From: Rummeliibacillus sp963792445
Lineage (GTDB): Bacteria > Bacillota > Bacilli > Bacillales_A > Planococcaceae
DNA: 64,000 bases
NCBI GenBank assembly: GCA_963792445.1
Contig: CAWBWO010000002.1
Location: forward strand, 372,001 to 436,000
Direction: 5' to 3'
Shown: piece by piece, positions 36,813 through 47,437 of the stretch
Layout of the letters: the number at the start of each line of letters is the position of its first letter
Position numbering within the stretch: position 1 is the stretch's first letter
Program-made: the position numbers and the translations under genes
Notes under the pieces: generated by a model
What the model was told of the DNA's origin: nothing
What the model saw: the letters and a program-made list of their open reading frames with translations, nothing else
The model's database searches: none

Positions 36813-37589
36813 ATGGGTAAAGTATACATCGTAGGTGCTGGTCCAGGGGATATCGACCTTATTACAGTGAAGGGACTAAGGTGTATTAAAGAATCAGATG
36901 TCATTTTATACGATCGTTTGATAAATAAAGAATTATTGAACTATGCGAAACCGGGGGCAGAACTTATTTTCTGTGGTAAGCTTCCAAATCGTCATGCAAT
37001 GATTCAAGAGAGTATAAATGAATCACTTGTCCGTTACGCTATGGAAGGAAAAATTGTCACACGTTTAAAAGGTGGAGACCCATTCGTTTTTGGTAGAGGA
37101 GCAGAGGAAGCGGAGGTACTTGCCAATAATCAAATACCATTCGAAATTGTACCAGGTATCACGTCAGGCATTGCTGCTCCTGCATATGCAGGGATTCCTG
37201 TCACACATCGTGACGTCAGCGGTAGTTTTGCGATTGTGACAGGGCATCGTCAGGCAGGAAAGGATGACGATCTAAAATGGGAATCGCTCGCTTCTATCGA
37301 TACGCTTGCTGTTTACATGGGAGTAAAAAACCTCCCATATATCGTGTCACAGCTTCTAAAATTTGGTCGAGCAAAAAATACGCCTGTTGCACTTATACAT
37401 TGGGGTACTTACGATAAGCAACAAACAATTACTGGAACGCTTGAAACGATTGAATTAATAGTAGAAAAATCAACTATTTCAAATCCTTCAATGATTATTG
37501 TAGGTGAGGTTGTAGCTTTGCGAGAAAAAATTCAATGGTTTAATAAGGAACCAAATCCTGAGCAAATAATAGCTGAACCAGTCAAGTAG
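36813..37589 (+). CDS. sumT: Uroporphyrinogen-III C-methyltransferase (SUMT, YlnD-like)
   Basis: 258 aa from ATG 36813, five bases after AGAGGTG; an earlier in-frame start at 36759 lies inside the terminator. It has the tetrapyrrole methyltransferase fold: VGAGPGDIDLITVKG at the N-terminus, RLKGGDPFVFGRGAEEA, the SAM loop EIVPGITSGIAAPAYAGIPVTHR and AVYMGVKNLP. It makes precorrin-2, the first step toward siroheme, the cofactor of CysI encoded downstream. Confidence 0.94.
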   Translation: MGKVYIVGAGPGDIDLITVKGLRCIKESDVILYDRLINKELLNYAKPGAELIFCGKLPNRHAMIQESINESLVRYAMEGKIVTRLKGGDPFVFGRGAEEAEVLANNQIPFEIVPGITSGIAAPAYAGIPVTHRDVSGSFAIVTGHRQAGKDDDLKWESLASIDTLAVYMGVKNLPYIVSQLLKFGRAKNTPVALIHWGTYDKQQTITGTLETIELIVEKSTISNPSMIIVGEVVALREKIQWFNKEPNPEQIIAEPVK

Positions 37590-37609
37590 TCTTTTAGGAG
37601 GGACCCTAT

Positions 37610-38350
37610 ATGCAAGCAGTTATTTATATTGCACATGGTACACGAATACAGGCTGGAATAGATGAAGCGAAAGTCTTTGTAGCTCGGGCTAAAGAACATA
37701 TTCCAATAAAATTGCAGGAGATTTGTTTTTTAGAGCTAGCGGAGCCAACGATTGAGCAAACAATCGACCGTGTCATTGCTAAGGGAGCATCTGAAATTGC
37801 CCTCATTCCGATTCTTTTACTAAATGCAAATCATGCCAAAAAAGATATTCCAGCTATGCTTTTGCCCATTAAGCTAAAATATCCGAATATTATTTTTTCT
37901 TATGGAAAACCCTTTGGGATTCATCTCAATCTCATTACCCAAATTTATAAGCGTATTCAAGAACAGACCCCTGAATTAGCTCCTGATGATGAAATTTTGC
38001 TCATTGGTCGGGGAAGTAGTGATCCAGCCGTCGTTCGTGAATTTGCAGAAATAGCAACGCAGTTGAAGCTTCGTTATGGGATTCGATATGTTGAAATTGC
38101 CTTTTTATATGGAAATGGTCCTAAGTTTAGTAGTTATGTTGACAAAATAGTGGAGTCTTCTAAGAAGCATCATTATATTGTTCCTTATTTATTATTTCAG
38201 GGAAAACTAAGGAATCATATTGAAAAAGAATTAAAAGGATATAAGAGTGTAACTGTTTGTAACAGCCTTGGTTATGGAGATTTAGTGCTTGATGTTTTAT
38301 TAGAGCGCACAAGAGAAGCGGTAAAAGCATTACAAACAGTAAGTACATAA
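37610..38350 (+). CDS. sirB: Sirohydrochlorin ferrochelatase/cobaltochelatase (SirB, CbiX family)
   Basis: 246 aa, GGAGGG before ATG 37610. Two CbiX-like half-domains are present; the first carries the metal-binding His in AHGTRIQAG and the second in LIGRGSSDP. It inserts iron to finish siroheme. It corresponds to ylnE of the B. subtilis cysH operon. The dehydrogenase ylnF/sirC, which follows there, is missing here, so precorrin-2 oxidation must be done by a gene elsewhere. Confidence 0.9.
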   Translation: MQAVIYIAHGTRIQAGIDEAKVFVARAKEHIPIKLQEICFLELAEPTIEQTIDRVIAKGASEIALIPILLLNANHAKKDIPAMLLPIKLKYPNIIFSYGKPFGIHLNLITQIYKRIQEQTPELAPDDEILLIGRGSSDPAVVREFAEIATQLKLRYGIRYVEIAFLYGNGPKFSSYVDKIVESSKKHHYIVPYLLFQGKLRNHIEKELKGYKSVTVCNSLGYGDLVLDVLLERTREAVKALQTVST

Positions 38351-38368
38351 ATTAGATGAGGTGAAAAA

Positions 38369-40120
38369 ATGACACTACAAGTAAGTAATAGTCCATTTAC
38401 TGAAAAGCAAGTTCAACTTTTAAATGAGCTAATACCAAATTTAACGGAACAACAGAAAATTTGGCTGAATGGTTATTTAAGTGCCCCAATACAAGTAATT
38501 GCAAAGGCTACTGAGGTGCAAGAACTTCCAGCTTCACAACAAACAGTTTCAGCAACCATATTATATGGTTCTCAAACAGGTAATAGTCAAAAACTAGCTG
38601 AGAAGTTTGGTGCATTACTAGAAGGAAATTCCGTTCAAGTTGATGTTTCTTCAATGCTTGATTTTAAATTTAAGAATTTAAAAAAGCTTGATAATTTATT
38701 AATTATTACTAGTACGCATGGAGAAGGAGAGGCACCTGATAATGCAATTCCTTTTTATGAATCATTACATAGTAGTCGTGCCCCTAAGCTTCCCGATTTG
38801 AACTATGCTGTTTTGGCACTAGGGGATAGCTCCTATGAGAAGTTCTGTCAAACTGGTGCTGATATTGACATGCGACTAAAGGAGCTTGGAGCTAATCAAT
38901 TATTAGAGCGTGTCAATTGCGATGTAGATTATGAGGAAGCAGCAGAACAATGGTTTGAAGTCATCTCAAATACGCTCTTACCATCAAATAGTACGAAACA
39001 ACCTGAGATAAGTAGAAATGAATCAGTCTATTCTAAAAAGAATCCTTATCAAGCGGAAATAGTAGAGAAAATCAATTTAAATATGGATGGTTCCAATAAA
39101 GAAACGTATCATCTAGAACTCTCAGTAGAAGGGTCCAATATAACGTGGCAGGCAGGTGATTGCATTGGAATTTATCCGCATAACCAACAGGATATTGTTG
39201 AGGAATTAATAAAAGCTGTCGGTTTTAGTGGAAAAGAAATTGTGCAATACAAAAATGAATCATTGCCAATAGAAGTCGTTTTAAAAAATTATTTAGAAAT
39301 TACAGTTTTGACTAAGCCACTAATTGAAAAGCTTGTACCATATACAACTGGTGCAGATGAGCTATTAGATGGTAAATGGAAAGAATATAAAGAAGGTCGA
39401 TATGTAGCAAATCTTCTTAAAGATTATAATTTTACAGGATCGCCTCAGGAACTTGTAGATGTACTACGACCAATTCCTCCAAGACTTTATAGTATTGCAT
39501 CAAGTTATATAGCAAATCCGGATGAAGTTTCTTTGTTAATCGGGAAAGTTTCTTATACTGCACATGATCAACAACGAATAGGAGTAACTTCAGGAGAAAT
39601 CTCAGAACAACTTGAAGTAGGAGATACAGTATCCATTTTCTTGCAAGAAAATCCGAATTTTAAACTACCAGATGCAAAAACGCCAATCATAATGATTGGA
39701 GCAGGAACAGGTGTTGCGCCATTCCGATCATTTATCGAGGAACGAGCAGAGCAAGATGCAGGGGATTCTTGGTTATTCTTTGGAGAGCAACATTTTCTTA
39801 CAGACTTCCTTTATCAAGTTGAATGGCTTCGCTATTTAGAAGATGGTGTATTAACGAAAATGGATGTTGCCTTTTCACGTGATCAAGAAGAGAAAATTTA
39901 TGTACAGCATCGCTTACTTGAAAAGGCTGAAGAAGTGTATAAATGGATTGAAAATGGAGCAGTCATTTATATATGTGGTGATGAAAAAACAATGGCTAAA
40001 GATGTGCACGAAGCACTTATTCAAATTATCGAACAACAAGAACAGATTTCACACGAAAAAGCTGAAGAGAAGTTAGTCGCATTACAAAGAGAAAAACGAT
40101 ATCAACGAGATGTTTACTAA
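38369..40120 (+). CDS. cysJ: Sulfite reductase (NADPH) flavoprotein alpha-component
   Basis: 583 aa. A flavodoxin domain (about residues 60-200, ILYGSQTGNSQKLAEKFG and STHGEGEAPDN), an FAD domain with the connecting insert (RPIPPRLYSIASS) and an NADPH-binding domain (GAGTGVAPFRSFIEER, ending RYQRDVY) are present. It passes electrons from NADPH to CysI. GAGGTG precedes ATG 38369. It lies 13 bases before cysI. Confidence 0.96.
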   Translation: MTLQVSNSPFTEKQVQLLNELIPNLTEQQKIWLNGYLSAPIQVIAKATEVQELPASQQTVSATILYGSQTGNSQKLAEKFGALLEGNSVQVDVSSMLDFKFKNLKKLDNLLIITSTHGEGEAPDNAIPFYESLHSSRAPKLPDLNYAVLALGDSSYEKFCQTGADIDMRLKELGANQLLERVNCDVDYEEAAEQWFEVISNTLLPSNSTKQPEISRNESVYSKKNPYQAEIVEKINLNMDGSNKETYHLELSVEGSNITWQAGDCIGIYPHNQQDIVEELIKAVGFSGKEIVQYKNESLPIEVVLKNYLEITVLTKPLIEKLVPYTTGADELLDGKWKEYKEGRYVANLLKDYNFTGSPQELVDVLRPIPPRLYSIASSYIANPDEVSLLIGKVSYTAHDQQRIGVTSGEISEQLEVGDTVSIFLQENPNFKLPDAKTPIIMIGAGTGVAPFRSFIEERAEQDAGDSWLFFGEQHFLTDFLYQVEWLRYLEDGVLTKMDVAFSRDQEEKIYVQHRLLEKAEEVYKWIENGAVIYICGDEKTMAKDVHEALIQIIEQQEQISHEKAEEKLVALQREKRYQRDVY

Positions 40121-40133
40121 AGGAGGTAGGATT

Positions 40134-41873
40134 ATGAGCGGAAAAGTTGAAGCACCAAAAGGGACACCTAGTGCGAACGAAAAATATAAAGAAGAAAGTA
40201 ATTATTTACGTGGTACGATTGCAGAATCATTTAAAGAGCCTTTATCCGGTAAGATTCCAGAAATCGACCAACAACTTATTAAATTCCACGGAAGCTATAT
40301 GCAAGATAATCGTGACGAACGATTAATTCGTCAACGAAAAAAACTTGAGCCATCCTATCAATTTATGGTTCGTGTACGTGTACCGGGAGGCGTTGCTACA
40401 CCCGAACAATGGTTGATGATGGATGAAATGGCAAATACGATTGGCAATACAACATTAAAAGTAACAACACGTCAGACATTCCAAATTCATGGTATTTTAA
40501 AACGTAATGTGAAGACGTTTATGCAAAACATTAACTCTGTTTTACTCGATTCAATTGCTGCATGTGGAGATGTAAACAGAAACGTAATGAGCAATGTAAA
40601 TCCACACCAATCTGAATTTCATCAAGAAGTGTATGACTGGTCCGTTAAACTAAGTGAGCATTTATTGCCACGTACAAGGGCATATCACGAAATTTGGTTA
40701 GACGGCGAAAAGGTTCTTGAAACTCCTCAAACAGAAGAGGTTGAGCCAATTTATGGCAAGTATTATTTGCCTCGAAAATTTAAAATTGGTTTAGCAATTC
40801 CACCAAGTAATGATGTAGATGTGTATTCTCAAGATATCGGATTGATTGCTATTGCAAAAGACGGTCAGCTTATAGGGTTTAATATTGCTGTTGGTGGCGG
40901 TATGGGTATGACACATGGAGATGAATCTACGTATCCGCAACTAGGTCGATTAATTGGTTTTGTTCCTAAGGAAAAGTTATTAATAACAGCAGAGAAAATT
41001 CTGACGATCCAACGTGATTATGGCAATCGCTCAAACCGCAAAAATGCACGCTTCAAATATACAATAGATCGTGTTGGTCTTGATTGGTTTAAAGAAGAAC
41101 TTGCTCGTAGAACAGGATTTGAATTAGAAGAGACAAGAGAATTTAAATTTACAAGAACCGGCGATGAATATGGATGGGTCGAGGGAGTCAACGGAAACTG
41201 GCATTTTACACTGTTTGTTGAAAATGGTCGTATTAAGGATTCAGAAAATTATCCACTTATGACGGGGCTTCGAGAAATTGCTAAGGTGCATCAAGGCGAA
41301 TTTCGAATGACGCCAAACCAAAACGTAATGATTGCAAATGTTCCATCGAATGACAAGGAGAAAATTCAATCACTAATCGAACAATATCATTTAACAGATG
41401 GTAAGCAATATTCAGCACTAAGAAGGAACTCTATTGCATGTGTTGCACTTCCAACATGTGGCCTTGCGATGGCAGAGTCTGAGCGTTACTTACCTTCATT
41501 GATTACGAAAATAGAAGAAATAATTGATGAAGCTGGATTACATGATGAGGAAATTGTCATTCGTATGTCAGGATGCCCAAATGGTTGTTCTCGTGCTCCA
41601 CTTGCTGAAATTGGATTTGTCGGCAAAAGTTTAGGCAAATATAATATGTATCTAGGTGCTTCCTATACAGGTGATCGCTTAAGTAAATTATATCGTGAGA
41701 GTATCAATGAAGCTGAAATTTTAGCTGAGCTTAAGCCATTATTATTCCTCTATGCTAAAGAACGTGAAGAAGGCGAACATTTTGGTAATTTTGTTGTTAG
41801 AAAGGGTATTATTAACGCTACAACAGACGGAACAAATTTCCATGCTAAAAGTTTAGAATCATCGCTTATCTAG
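40134..41873 (+). CDS. cysI: Sulfite reductase (NADPH) hemoprotein beta-component
   Basis: 579 aa from ATG 40134, preceded by AAAGGAGGTAGG; the in-frame codon at 40110 is inside cysJ. It reduces sulfite to sulfide at a coupled siroheme/[4Fe-4S] centre. The cluster cysteines are in CVALPTC and, further on, SGCPNGC. Siroheme-binding basic residues occur in TTRQTFQIHGI, and HQGEFRMTPNQNVMI is the repeated half-site. It is last in the sumT-sirB-cysJ-cysI unit. Confidence 0.96.
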   Translation: MSGKVEAPKGTPSANEKYKEESNYLRGTIAESFKEPLSGKIPEIDQQLIKFHGSYMQDNRDERLIRQRKKLEPSYQFMVRVRVPGGVATPEQWLMMDEMANTIGNTTLKVTTRQTFQIHGILKRNVKTFMQNINSVLLDSIAACGDVNRNVMSNVNPHQSEFHQEVYDWSVKLSEHLLPRTRAYHEIWLDGEKVLETPQTEEVEPIYGKYYLPRKFKIGLAIPPSNDVDVYSQDIGLIAIAKDGQLIGFNIAVGGGMGMTHGDESTYPQLGRLIGFVPKEKLLITAEKILTIQRDYGNRSNRKNARFKYTIDRVGLDWFKEELARRTGFELEETREFKFTRTGDEYGWVEGVNGNWHFTLFVENGRIKDSENYPLMTGLREIAKVHQGEFRMTPNQNVMIANVPSNDKEKIQSLIEQYHLTDGKQYSALRRNSIACVALPTCGLAMAESERYLPSLITKIEEIIDEAGLHDEEIVIRMSGCPNGCSRAPLAEIGFVGKSLGKYNMYLGASYTGDRLSKLYRESINEAEILAELKPLLFLYAKEREEGEHFGNFVVRKGIINATTDGTNFHAKSLESSLI

Positions 41874-41896
41874 TAATCTATAGTTTAACTTTGAAG

Positions 41897-41948
41897 AAGA
41901 AGTTGTCCGGAAAGTTAGGGATTCAGTAATACTTTTGGATAACTTCTT
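41897..41948 (+). terminator. Terminator after cysI
   Basis: AAGAAGTTGTCC...AAAGT (41897-41915) pairs with ACTTTTGGATAACTTCTT (41931-41948) with a short internal mismatch; T-run follows. Confidence 0.8.
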
Positions 41949-42052
41949 TTTTAACCATTTTTAAATAATCATATTGTTGTTTTAACATAAAATTTAATAA
42001 GAAGTTTTCCTTCAAACCAATTCTAAGAATGATGAAACCAAATAAAAAATAA

Positions 42053-42083
42053 AAAAATGTCCAATTTTGTCATGGACATTTTT
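42053..42083. terminator. Terminator at the 3' end of cheX
   Basis: AAAAATGTCCA with its complement (42073-42083), nine-base loop, A- and T-rich on both sides, so usable by the minus-strand gene. Confidence 0.85.
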
Positions 42084-42096
42084 GTATGTACATATG

Positions 42097-42558
42097 CTAT
42101 TTTAGGCTTTCGTCAATTGTAAGCAATATCGTAAAATTCCCAATTCCATCAGCCATGACAGGTAGCTTAAAAGCGTGCTTGAAGCCAAAGAGTTTTGTTT
42201 GCCCAACCATTACAGTAGGTGGGGTGATATCTAGTTCTAAGTTTTGTTCTGCAACAAACGTACAAAGATTTCCTGCAACCATATTGCCAAATTCACCAGT
42301 AAATGATTCTAACATTTCTCCTTCCAGTCGCATACCAAACATCGCTTCACCGATAGCACTAAAAGTTGTAGGAGTGGAATCAATGATAATCCGCCCCTTC
42401 ATATCACCAACCATTCCGATTAATACACTAATTTCTGATTGTTCGAAAGGGTCTGAAGTAATAGATGGAGATGAAACATGAACTTCTTTAGGTATAATCG
42501 CTTTAAGTGAAAGAATTGTACCATTTAACATAGTTTGCACTTGTGTAGATGTGCTCAT
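42097..42558 (-). CDS. CheX/CheC-family chemotaxis phosphatase-like protein
   Basis: 153 aa from ATG 42558 (AAGGAGAT upstream; an earlier in-frame start lacks a ribosome site). The CheX signature is present: Ser and Glu/Asn in SFTGEFGNMVAGN followed by a Pro-containing ITPP strand, and MVGDMKGRIIIDS in the N-terminal half. CheX proteins dephosphorylate CheY-P. No chemotaxis genes are nearby, so the partner could be a receiver such as the one at 22784; that is speculation. Confidence 0.8.
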   Translation of the reverse strand: MSTSTQVQTMLNGTILSLKAIIPKEVHVSSPSITSDPFEQSEISVLIGMVGDMKGRIIIDSTPTTFSAIGEAMFGMRLEGEMLESFTGEFGNMVAGNLCTFVAEQNLELDITPPTVMVGQTKLFGFKHAFKLPVMADGIGNFTILLTIDESLK

Positions 42559-42625
42559 TGGTATCTCCTTTTCGTGTGACCTTTTTATTATATTACCATG
42601 CAAAAAGAAAATTTTGTAGCAATCC

Positions 42626-42682
42626 TTGACGAATTATAGATTTTTTATTATGATTGAGACAACAAATGAGAATGATTTTCAT
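42626..42682 (+). promoter_or_regulatory. Promoter with a Fur-like box upstream of a 29-aa gene
   Basis: TTGACG (42626-42631), 17-base spacer, TATGAT (42649-42654). Just after the expected start lies TGAGAATGATTTTCA (42668-42682), which matches 13 of 15 positions of the Fur/PerR/Zur 7-1-7 consensus TGATAATNATTATCA. Confidence 0.6.
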
Positions 42683-42801
42683 GTTCAGTGATAAAATTAA
42701 AATGTTAAGCGATGTTAGACTCCACTTTTCATAATGAAAGTAAAATGACACAAGATAACAGTAGAGTTTAACAGAGAATTTATTAAAAAGGAGCGGTTAT
42801 A

Positions 42802-42891
42802 ATGATTTATGCATTTATTGGTGCCACATTAATAATTTACGGAGCTATTGGAAAATTTGTATTGAATCAGACAACCGCACATTTAAAATAA
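42802..42891 (+). CDS. 29-residue single-helix membrane protein
   Basis: It starts MIYAFIGATLIIYGAIGKF; one hydrophobic helix covers about residues 2-21 and a short polar tail follows. AAAAAGGAG lies eight bases before the ATG. A promoter with a Fur-like box upstream and a strong terminator eight bases after the stop make it a complete mini-transcription unit, which is why I call it real despite its size. I do not recognise the family. Confidence 0.6.
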   Translation: MIYAFIGATLIIYGAIGKFVLNQTTAHLK

Positions 42892-42898
42892 TTTTCAC

Positions 42899-42919
42899 AT
42901 CCTCCTAAAACAGGAGGAT
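42899..42919 (+). terminator. Terminator of the 29-aa gene
   Basis: ATCCTCCT / AGGAGGAT, loop AAAAC, followed by seven T. Confidence 0.93.
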
Positions 42920-42979
42920 TTTTTTTGTAGTTGCATGTTAAAATAAAATTATTACTTATTAAAGGGGTAAAAGATTGTT

Positions 42980-45900
42980 ATGACAGAATTCGAACAGCAT
43001 ATACAAAAACTCTTAAAGCAAACTGCAGTTCAATATTTAATTTATCAACATAATGAAGACGAAGAACGCTTACAAAAAACGAAATTATTTGCTGAAAAGC
43101 TTTTGAATAAGGAATATATGATTGCGTTTGCAGGACACTTTTCTGCAGGAAAATCAAGTATGATCAATGCATTAACTGGAGAAGAGCTTTTGCCATCTAG
43201 TCCGATACCTACAAGTGCGAATGTTGTAAAGGTACATAAATCTGCACAAAATTATGCGATTGCGCATTTAACAGGACAAGATCCAGTTAAATTCGACGAA
43301 AATTATGATATTCGTATGGTTAAGGAATTTGCAAAAAACGGAGCACTCGTTTCACAAATTGAAATTGGTCATAAAGATTCTGTTTTACCAGAAGGCATTA
43401 CTGTAATGGACACGCCAGGTGTCGATTCAACAGATGATGCGCACCGTATGTCTACAGAGTCTGCGCTCCATTTAGCAGATATTGTTTTTTATGTAATGGA
43501 TTATAATCATGTTCAATCGGAATTAAACTTCCAATTTACTAAAAATCTGATGAAATATAATCCGAACGTGTACTTAATCGTCAACCAAGTTGATAAGCAT
43601 AAAGAAAATGAATTATCCTTCGAGGATTTTTCAAAATCAGTCCATACATCCTTTGCTAACTGGGGCGTAAATCCAAAAGGTATTTTCTTCACATCATTGC
43701 GTGATCAAACACTTCCGTATAATGATTTCAAGGAAGTAAAACAAATTGTCATGAATAGTATGAATGGCTGGCAAGAAAATTTACTGGATGTTGCGGAAAA
43801 AACATTACAACAACTTCATACTGAACATGAGCAATATTTACTTTCGAACAAACAAGAACTGTTAGAAAATAATGAAGAAATCCTTTCAAAAGAGGATTGG
43901 GAAGTCAGAGATGAAATCAAATCTGACTACCAAACCGTTTTACATCAATTAAAGCTTTATTCAGCATCAAATTGGCAAAAAAGTTTTGATGTTGAACGTG
44001 ATGAATTATTAGAAAATGCAGCGACAGCAATTGTACCGTTTGAATTACGTGAAAAATTAAGAGAATATCTTGAAAGTATACAACCTAATTTTAAAATGGG
44101 GATGTTTTTTGCTGCAAAGAAAACACAAGCCGAGCAAAAGGCACGTAAAGATGCATTATATGAATTGTATTGCTCGATTACGGCTTCTCAAATTTCAGGG
44201 CATTTAAAAGCGTTAATGAAAAAGGCGTTAAAAGAAGTTAATGCGTTGACGGATGACATGTCCAATGAAATAGATTTACTTGAGTTAAAACCACCAATGA
44301 GTGTGATTGAGGAACAAGTAAAATTAGATTCTGGAATCGCAGGTGATGCATTATTAAACTTTGCTAATCGCGTTTCAAGTGCAACAATAAGATGGTTTAA
44401 GCAAAGTACGGATGATTGGAAATTTGAAAAAGCAAAGTATATCGAAGAATTATCATTTACCTCAGTTGAGCCATTAAAGAAAAAATGTGCAGCATTGAAA
44501 AGTAAAGTTGAAATTATGGAAGCAGTAGAAGCAATTGAACAACAAGAGAAATATTTCACAATTCAAAAATCCGTTTCTAGTGAAACTAAAAACGAGGATG
44601 CAGAACAATGTGTCGTAACATGGACAGAAGAACATATTGCTGCGATCGAAAAAATACGCACATTTGATCCTTCTATGTTGATAAAAGAAGAACATTTGGA
44701 TATCGAAGAAGTAGCAGAAGAGCAAGATACAACTGGTGTGTCTATTCATACAGCTACTGCACTACAAAATGCATTGAAGACTGCGAATGCTGTAGCACCA
44801 ATTCAAGGTTTCCAAGAAGTGGCGAATTATCTAACAAATAAAGTAAAACGTCTAGATAAAAAGGATTTCACTATTGCTTTATTTGGTGCATTTAGTGCGG
44901 GAAAATCTTCTTTTTCAAATGCTTTATTAGGTCAAAAAGTATTGCCTGTATCACCAAATCCAACTACTGCAGCGATCAATAAAATACGTCCAGTTACAGA
45001 GGAACATCCACATGAAACAGCTGATGTTCACCTAAAAACTACTGAACAATTAAAAGAAGATATTATCGCAAGTTTCGGAGCGATTGGTATTCACGTTATT
45101 TCATTAGAAGATGCATACAATAAGGTAGGAACAGCGTTAGCAAAAGAATTAGAGGATGAAAGATTACATGTTCATAAATCCTTTATCCGTGCTTTTAAAG
45201 AAGGATATTCGGAGTTTAAAGAGAAACTAGGGTCAACTGTTAGAACAAATCGTGAGGAATTTGAGAAATTTGTTGCACAGGAAAACAGAAGTTGTTTTGT
45301 AGATTCAATTGATTTCTACTACGATTGTGACTTAACTCGTTTAGGTGTAACGCTTGTTGATACTCCGGGAGCAGACTCTATTAATGCTAGACATACTGGG
45401 GTAGCATTTGAATATATTCGAAATGCTGATGCGATTCTATTTATCACATACTATAACCATGCATTTGCAAAAGCCGATCGCGAATTTTTAATCCAATTAG
45501 GTCGTGTGAAAGATGCATTTGAATTAGATAAAATGTTCTTTGTAGTAAACGCGATTGATCTAGCTTCAAATGATGAGGAAGAAGCAGATGTTAAAGCCTA
45601 TGTGAAGCAAGAATTACAACGCTTCGGTATACGAAAACCTCGACTTTTCGGTGTTTCTAGTTTACTTGCATTACAAGAAAAAGTAGAAAACAAACAACTA
45701 GATTCTGGCATGTCTTTATTTGAAGAAAACTTCCATCACTTCTTATCGGAAGAACTAACAGCACTTGCTGTACAAGCACTAGCAGAAGAAACGGAAAAAA
45801 CGCAAGAAAGACTTCGTGTATTGATTCAAAATACAGAAGACAATATGAAACGCAAGGATGAACGTTTAGTTGAACTTGCTAAATTAGAACAATATGTTCA

Positions 45901-46607
45901 CACAAGATACATGTATTCAGCTGCACCAACGATTGAAAAAGATACCGTACAAGAATTAGATGAGCTTATTATACTATGTGTTACAACGTGTGTATTATCG
46001 TTATCCTGATTTCTTTAAAGAAGGCTATAATCCAACGACGTTTGCAACTAAATCTGTATCTGTTGCATTAGAAATAGCATTAAAAGAAGTACTAGCATCA
46101 CTAAGTTTTGACTTTGAACAAGAAATGCGCGTAACAAACTTCCGCTTAGCAAAATTTATCTTGAAAAAAGTCCAAGAACGATATGTGTATGATACAAATC
46201 AACTTCAAGACGTAAATGGAAGTTTTTCATTCATGCCATTTGAAGTGGAGGAACCGAACATTTTAGAATTTACAGGTCCGTTTCCAAGTACAAAACCTTA
46301 CGAAGGCGTTAAATCTTACTTTAAAAATAGTAAATCATTCTTTGAAAAAGGAGATTTTATCAAACTCCGTGAAGCGCTAGAAGAATTAACGAAACCAGAT
46401 GCTAAGCAATATTTGGATGCGCAATCTGAGCGTATGAAGAAATGGTCTGAAGCAGTTATTACAAAAGAGGCAGAAGAATTACGTTTGTATATTAGTAAAC
46501 AAGCAATTGATCAAATTGATCTCGAAAAATCCTTACTTCATGAAAGCAGCAAGCTAAATGAATGGAAAGGAATTTATGAATCATTAATGGATGGAGTGAA
46601 AAATTAA
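42980..46607 (+). pseudogene. dynA: Double dynamin-like GTPase DynA (YpbR), frameshifted
   Basis: About 1208 aa if repaired, the expected size for Bacillus DynA. Two complete dynamin modules lie in one chain. The first G domain has GHFSAGKSSM near residue 52 and DTPGVDST. The second has GAFSAGKSSF near residue 640 and DTPGADSI. Each is followed by helical stalk/tip regions. An extra base near 45963-45973 shifts the frame inside QELDELI; the other frame continues as LYYVLQRVYYRYPDFF to 46607. DynA tethers and fuses membranes and helps membrane repair and division. The stop overlaps the next gene (TAATG). Confidence 0.88.
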
Positions 46608-47419
46608 TGGGAAATGTATTCGTTTCAGTCAATGATTTAGAACTTGCAAAACAAAATGATTATAAGTGGATTGATGCTCGTTTCAACTTGCAAAATTCAA
46701 ATGAAGGCCGCATTTCTTATGAAGAAAGTCACATTGAAAATGCAATCTATTGGGATTTAGAAAAAGATTTATCTGATATGCAAAAGGATGCAGGCAGACA
46801 CCCAATGCCAGACAAAGAACAGCTTAAAAACTTATTCGAACAAAGTGGCTTACAACAAGTACAAACTATTTTAATTTATGACCAAGGTGGAGCACCGTTT
46901 GCACCGAGAGCATGGTGGATGTTGCAATATGGTGGCTTTGAAAATGTGAAAATTGTACAAGAAGGATTTACAGCATTAGAACAAGCTGGTTTTAAGACAA
47001 CAAATGCCAAAACGGTTATTGATCCTACTCAATTAGAAATTAATTGGCAAGATCATCTTTATACAGACCGCGAAGGAGTTAAGGCAATCGTTGACGGTAA
47101 AGTAAATCGTACGTTACTAGACGCTAGAGCAAATATCCGTTACCGTGGGGAAGTAGAAACAATCGACAAGAAGGCTGGACATATCCCTTCCGCCCTAAAC
47201 TTTGATTGGGAACAATTAAAACAACAAGGATTCCTAGCTCCTAATGATGAACTTTTAGATGTTGTTTCGAAGGATGAACCGATTACTGTTTATTGTGGAA
47301 GTGGTGTAACAGCTTCACCACTTTATGCAGTATTAAAAGAAATGAATTATGAAAATGTTCAGCTTTACACAGGCAGCTTTAGCGATTGGATTACAAAATA
47401 TGAAGTAGAAAAAGGGTAG
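46607..47419 (+). CDS. Two-domain rhodanese (thiosulfate/3-mercaptopyruvate sulfurtransferase)
   Basis: 270 aa. The N-terminal inactive rhodanese domain (WIDARFNL, SHIENAIYWDLEKDLSD) is followed by a C-terminal active domain whose loop YCGSGVTASP holds the catalytic Cys (near 235). The CGSGVT form is typical of SseA-like mercaptopyruvate sulfurtransferases, which transfer sulfane sulfur to cyanide or thiols. It overlaps the dynA stop by one base and is co-transcribed with it. Confidence 0.9.
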   Translation: MGNVFVSVNDLELAKQNDYKWIDARFNLQNSNEGRISYEESHIENAIYWDLEKDLSDMQKDAGRHPMPDKEQLKNLFEQSGLQQVQTILIYDQGGAPFAPRAWWMLQYGGFENVKIVQEGFTALEQAGFKTTNAKTVIDPTQLEINWQDHLYTDREGVKAIVDGKVNRTLLDARANIRYRGEVETIDKKAGHIPSALNFDWEQLKQQGFLAPNDELLDVVSKDEPITVYCGSGVTASPLYAVLKEMNYENVQLYTGSFSDWITKYEVEKG

Positions 47420-47437
47420 TATTATTTAGGGTAAATC

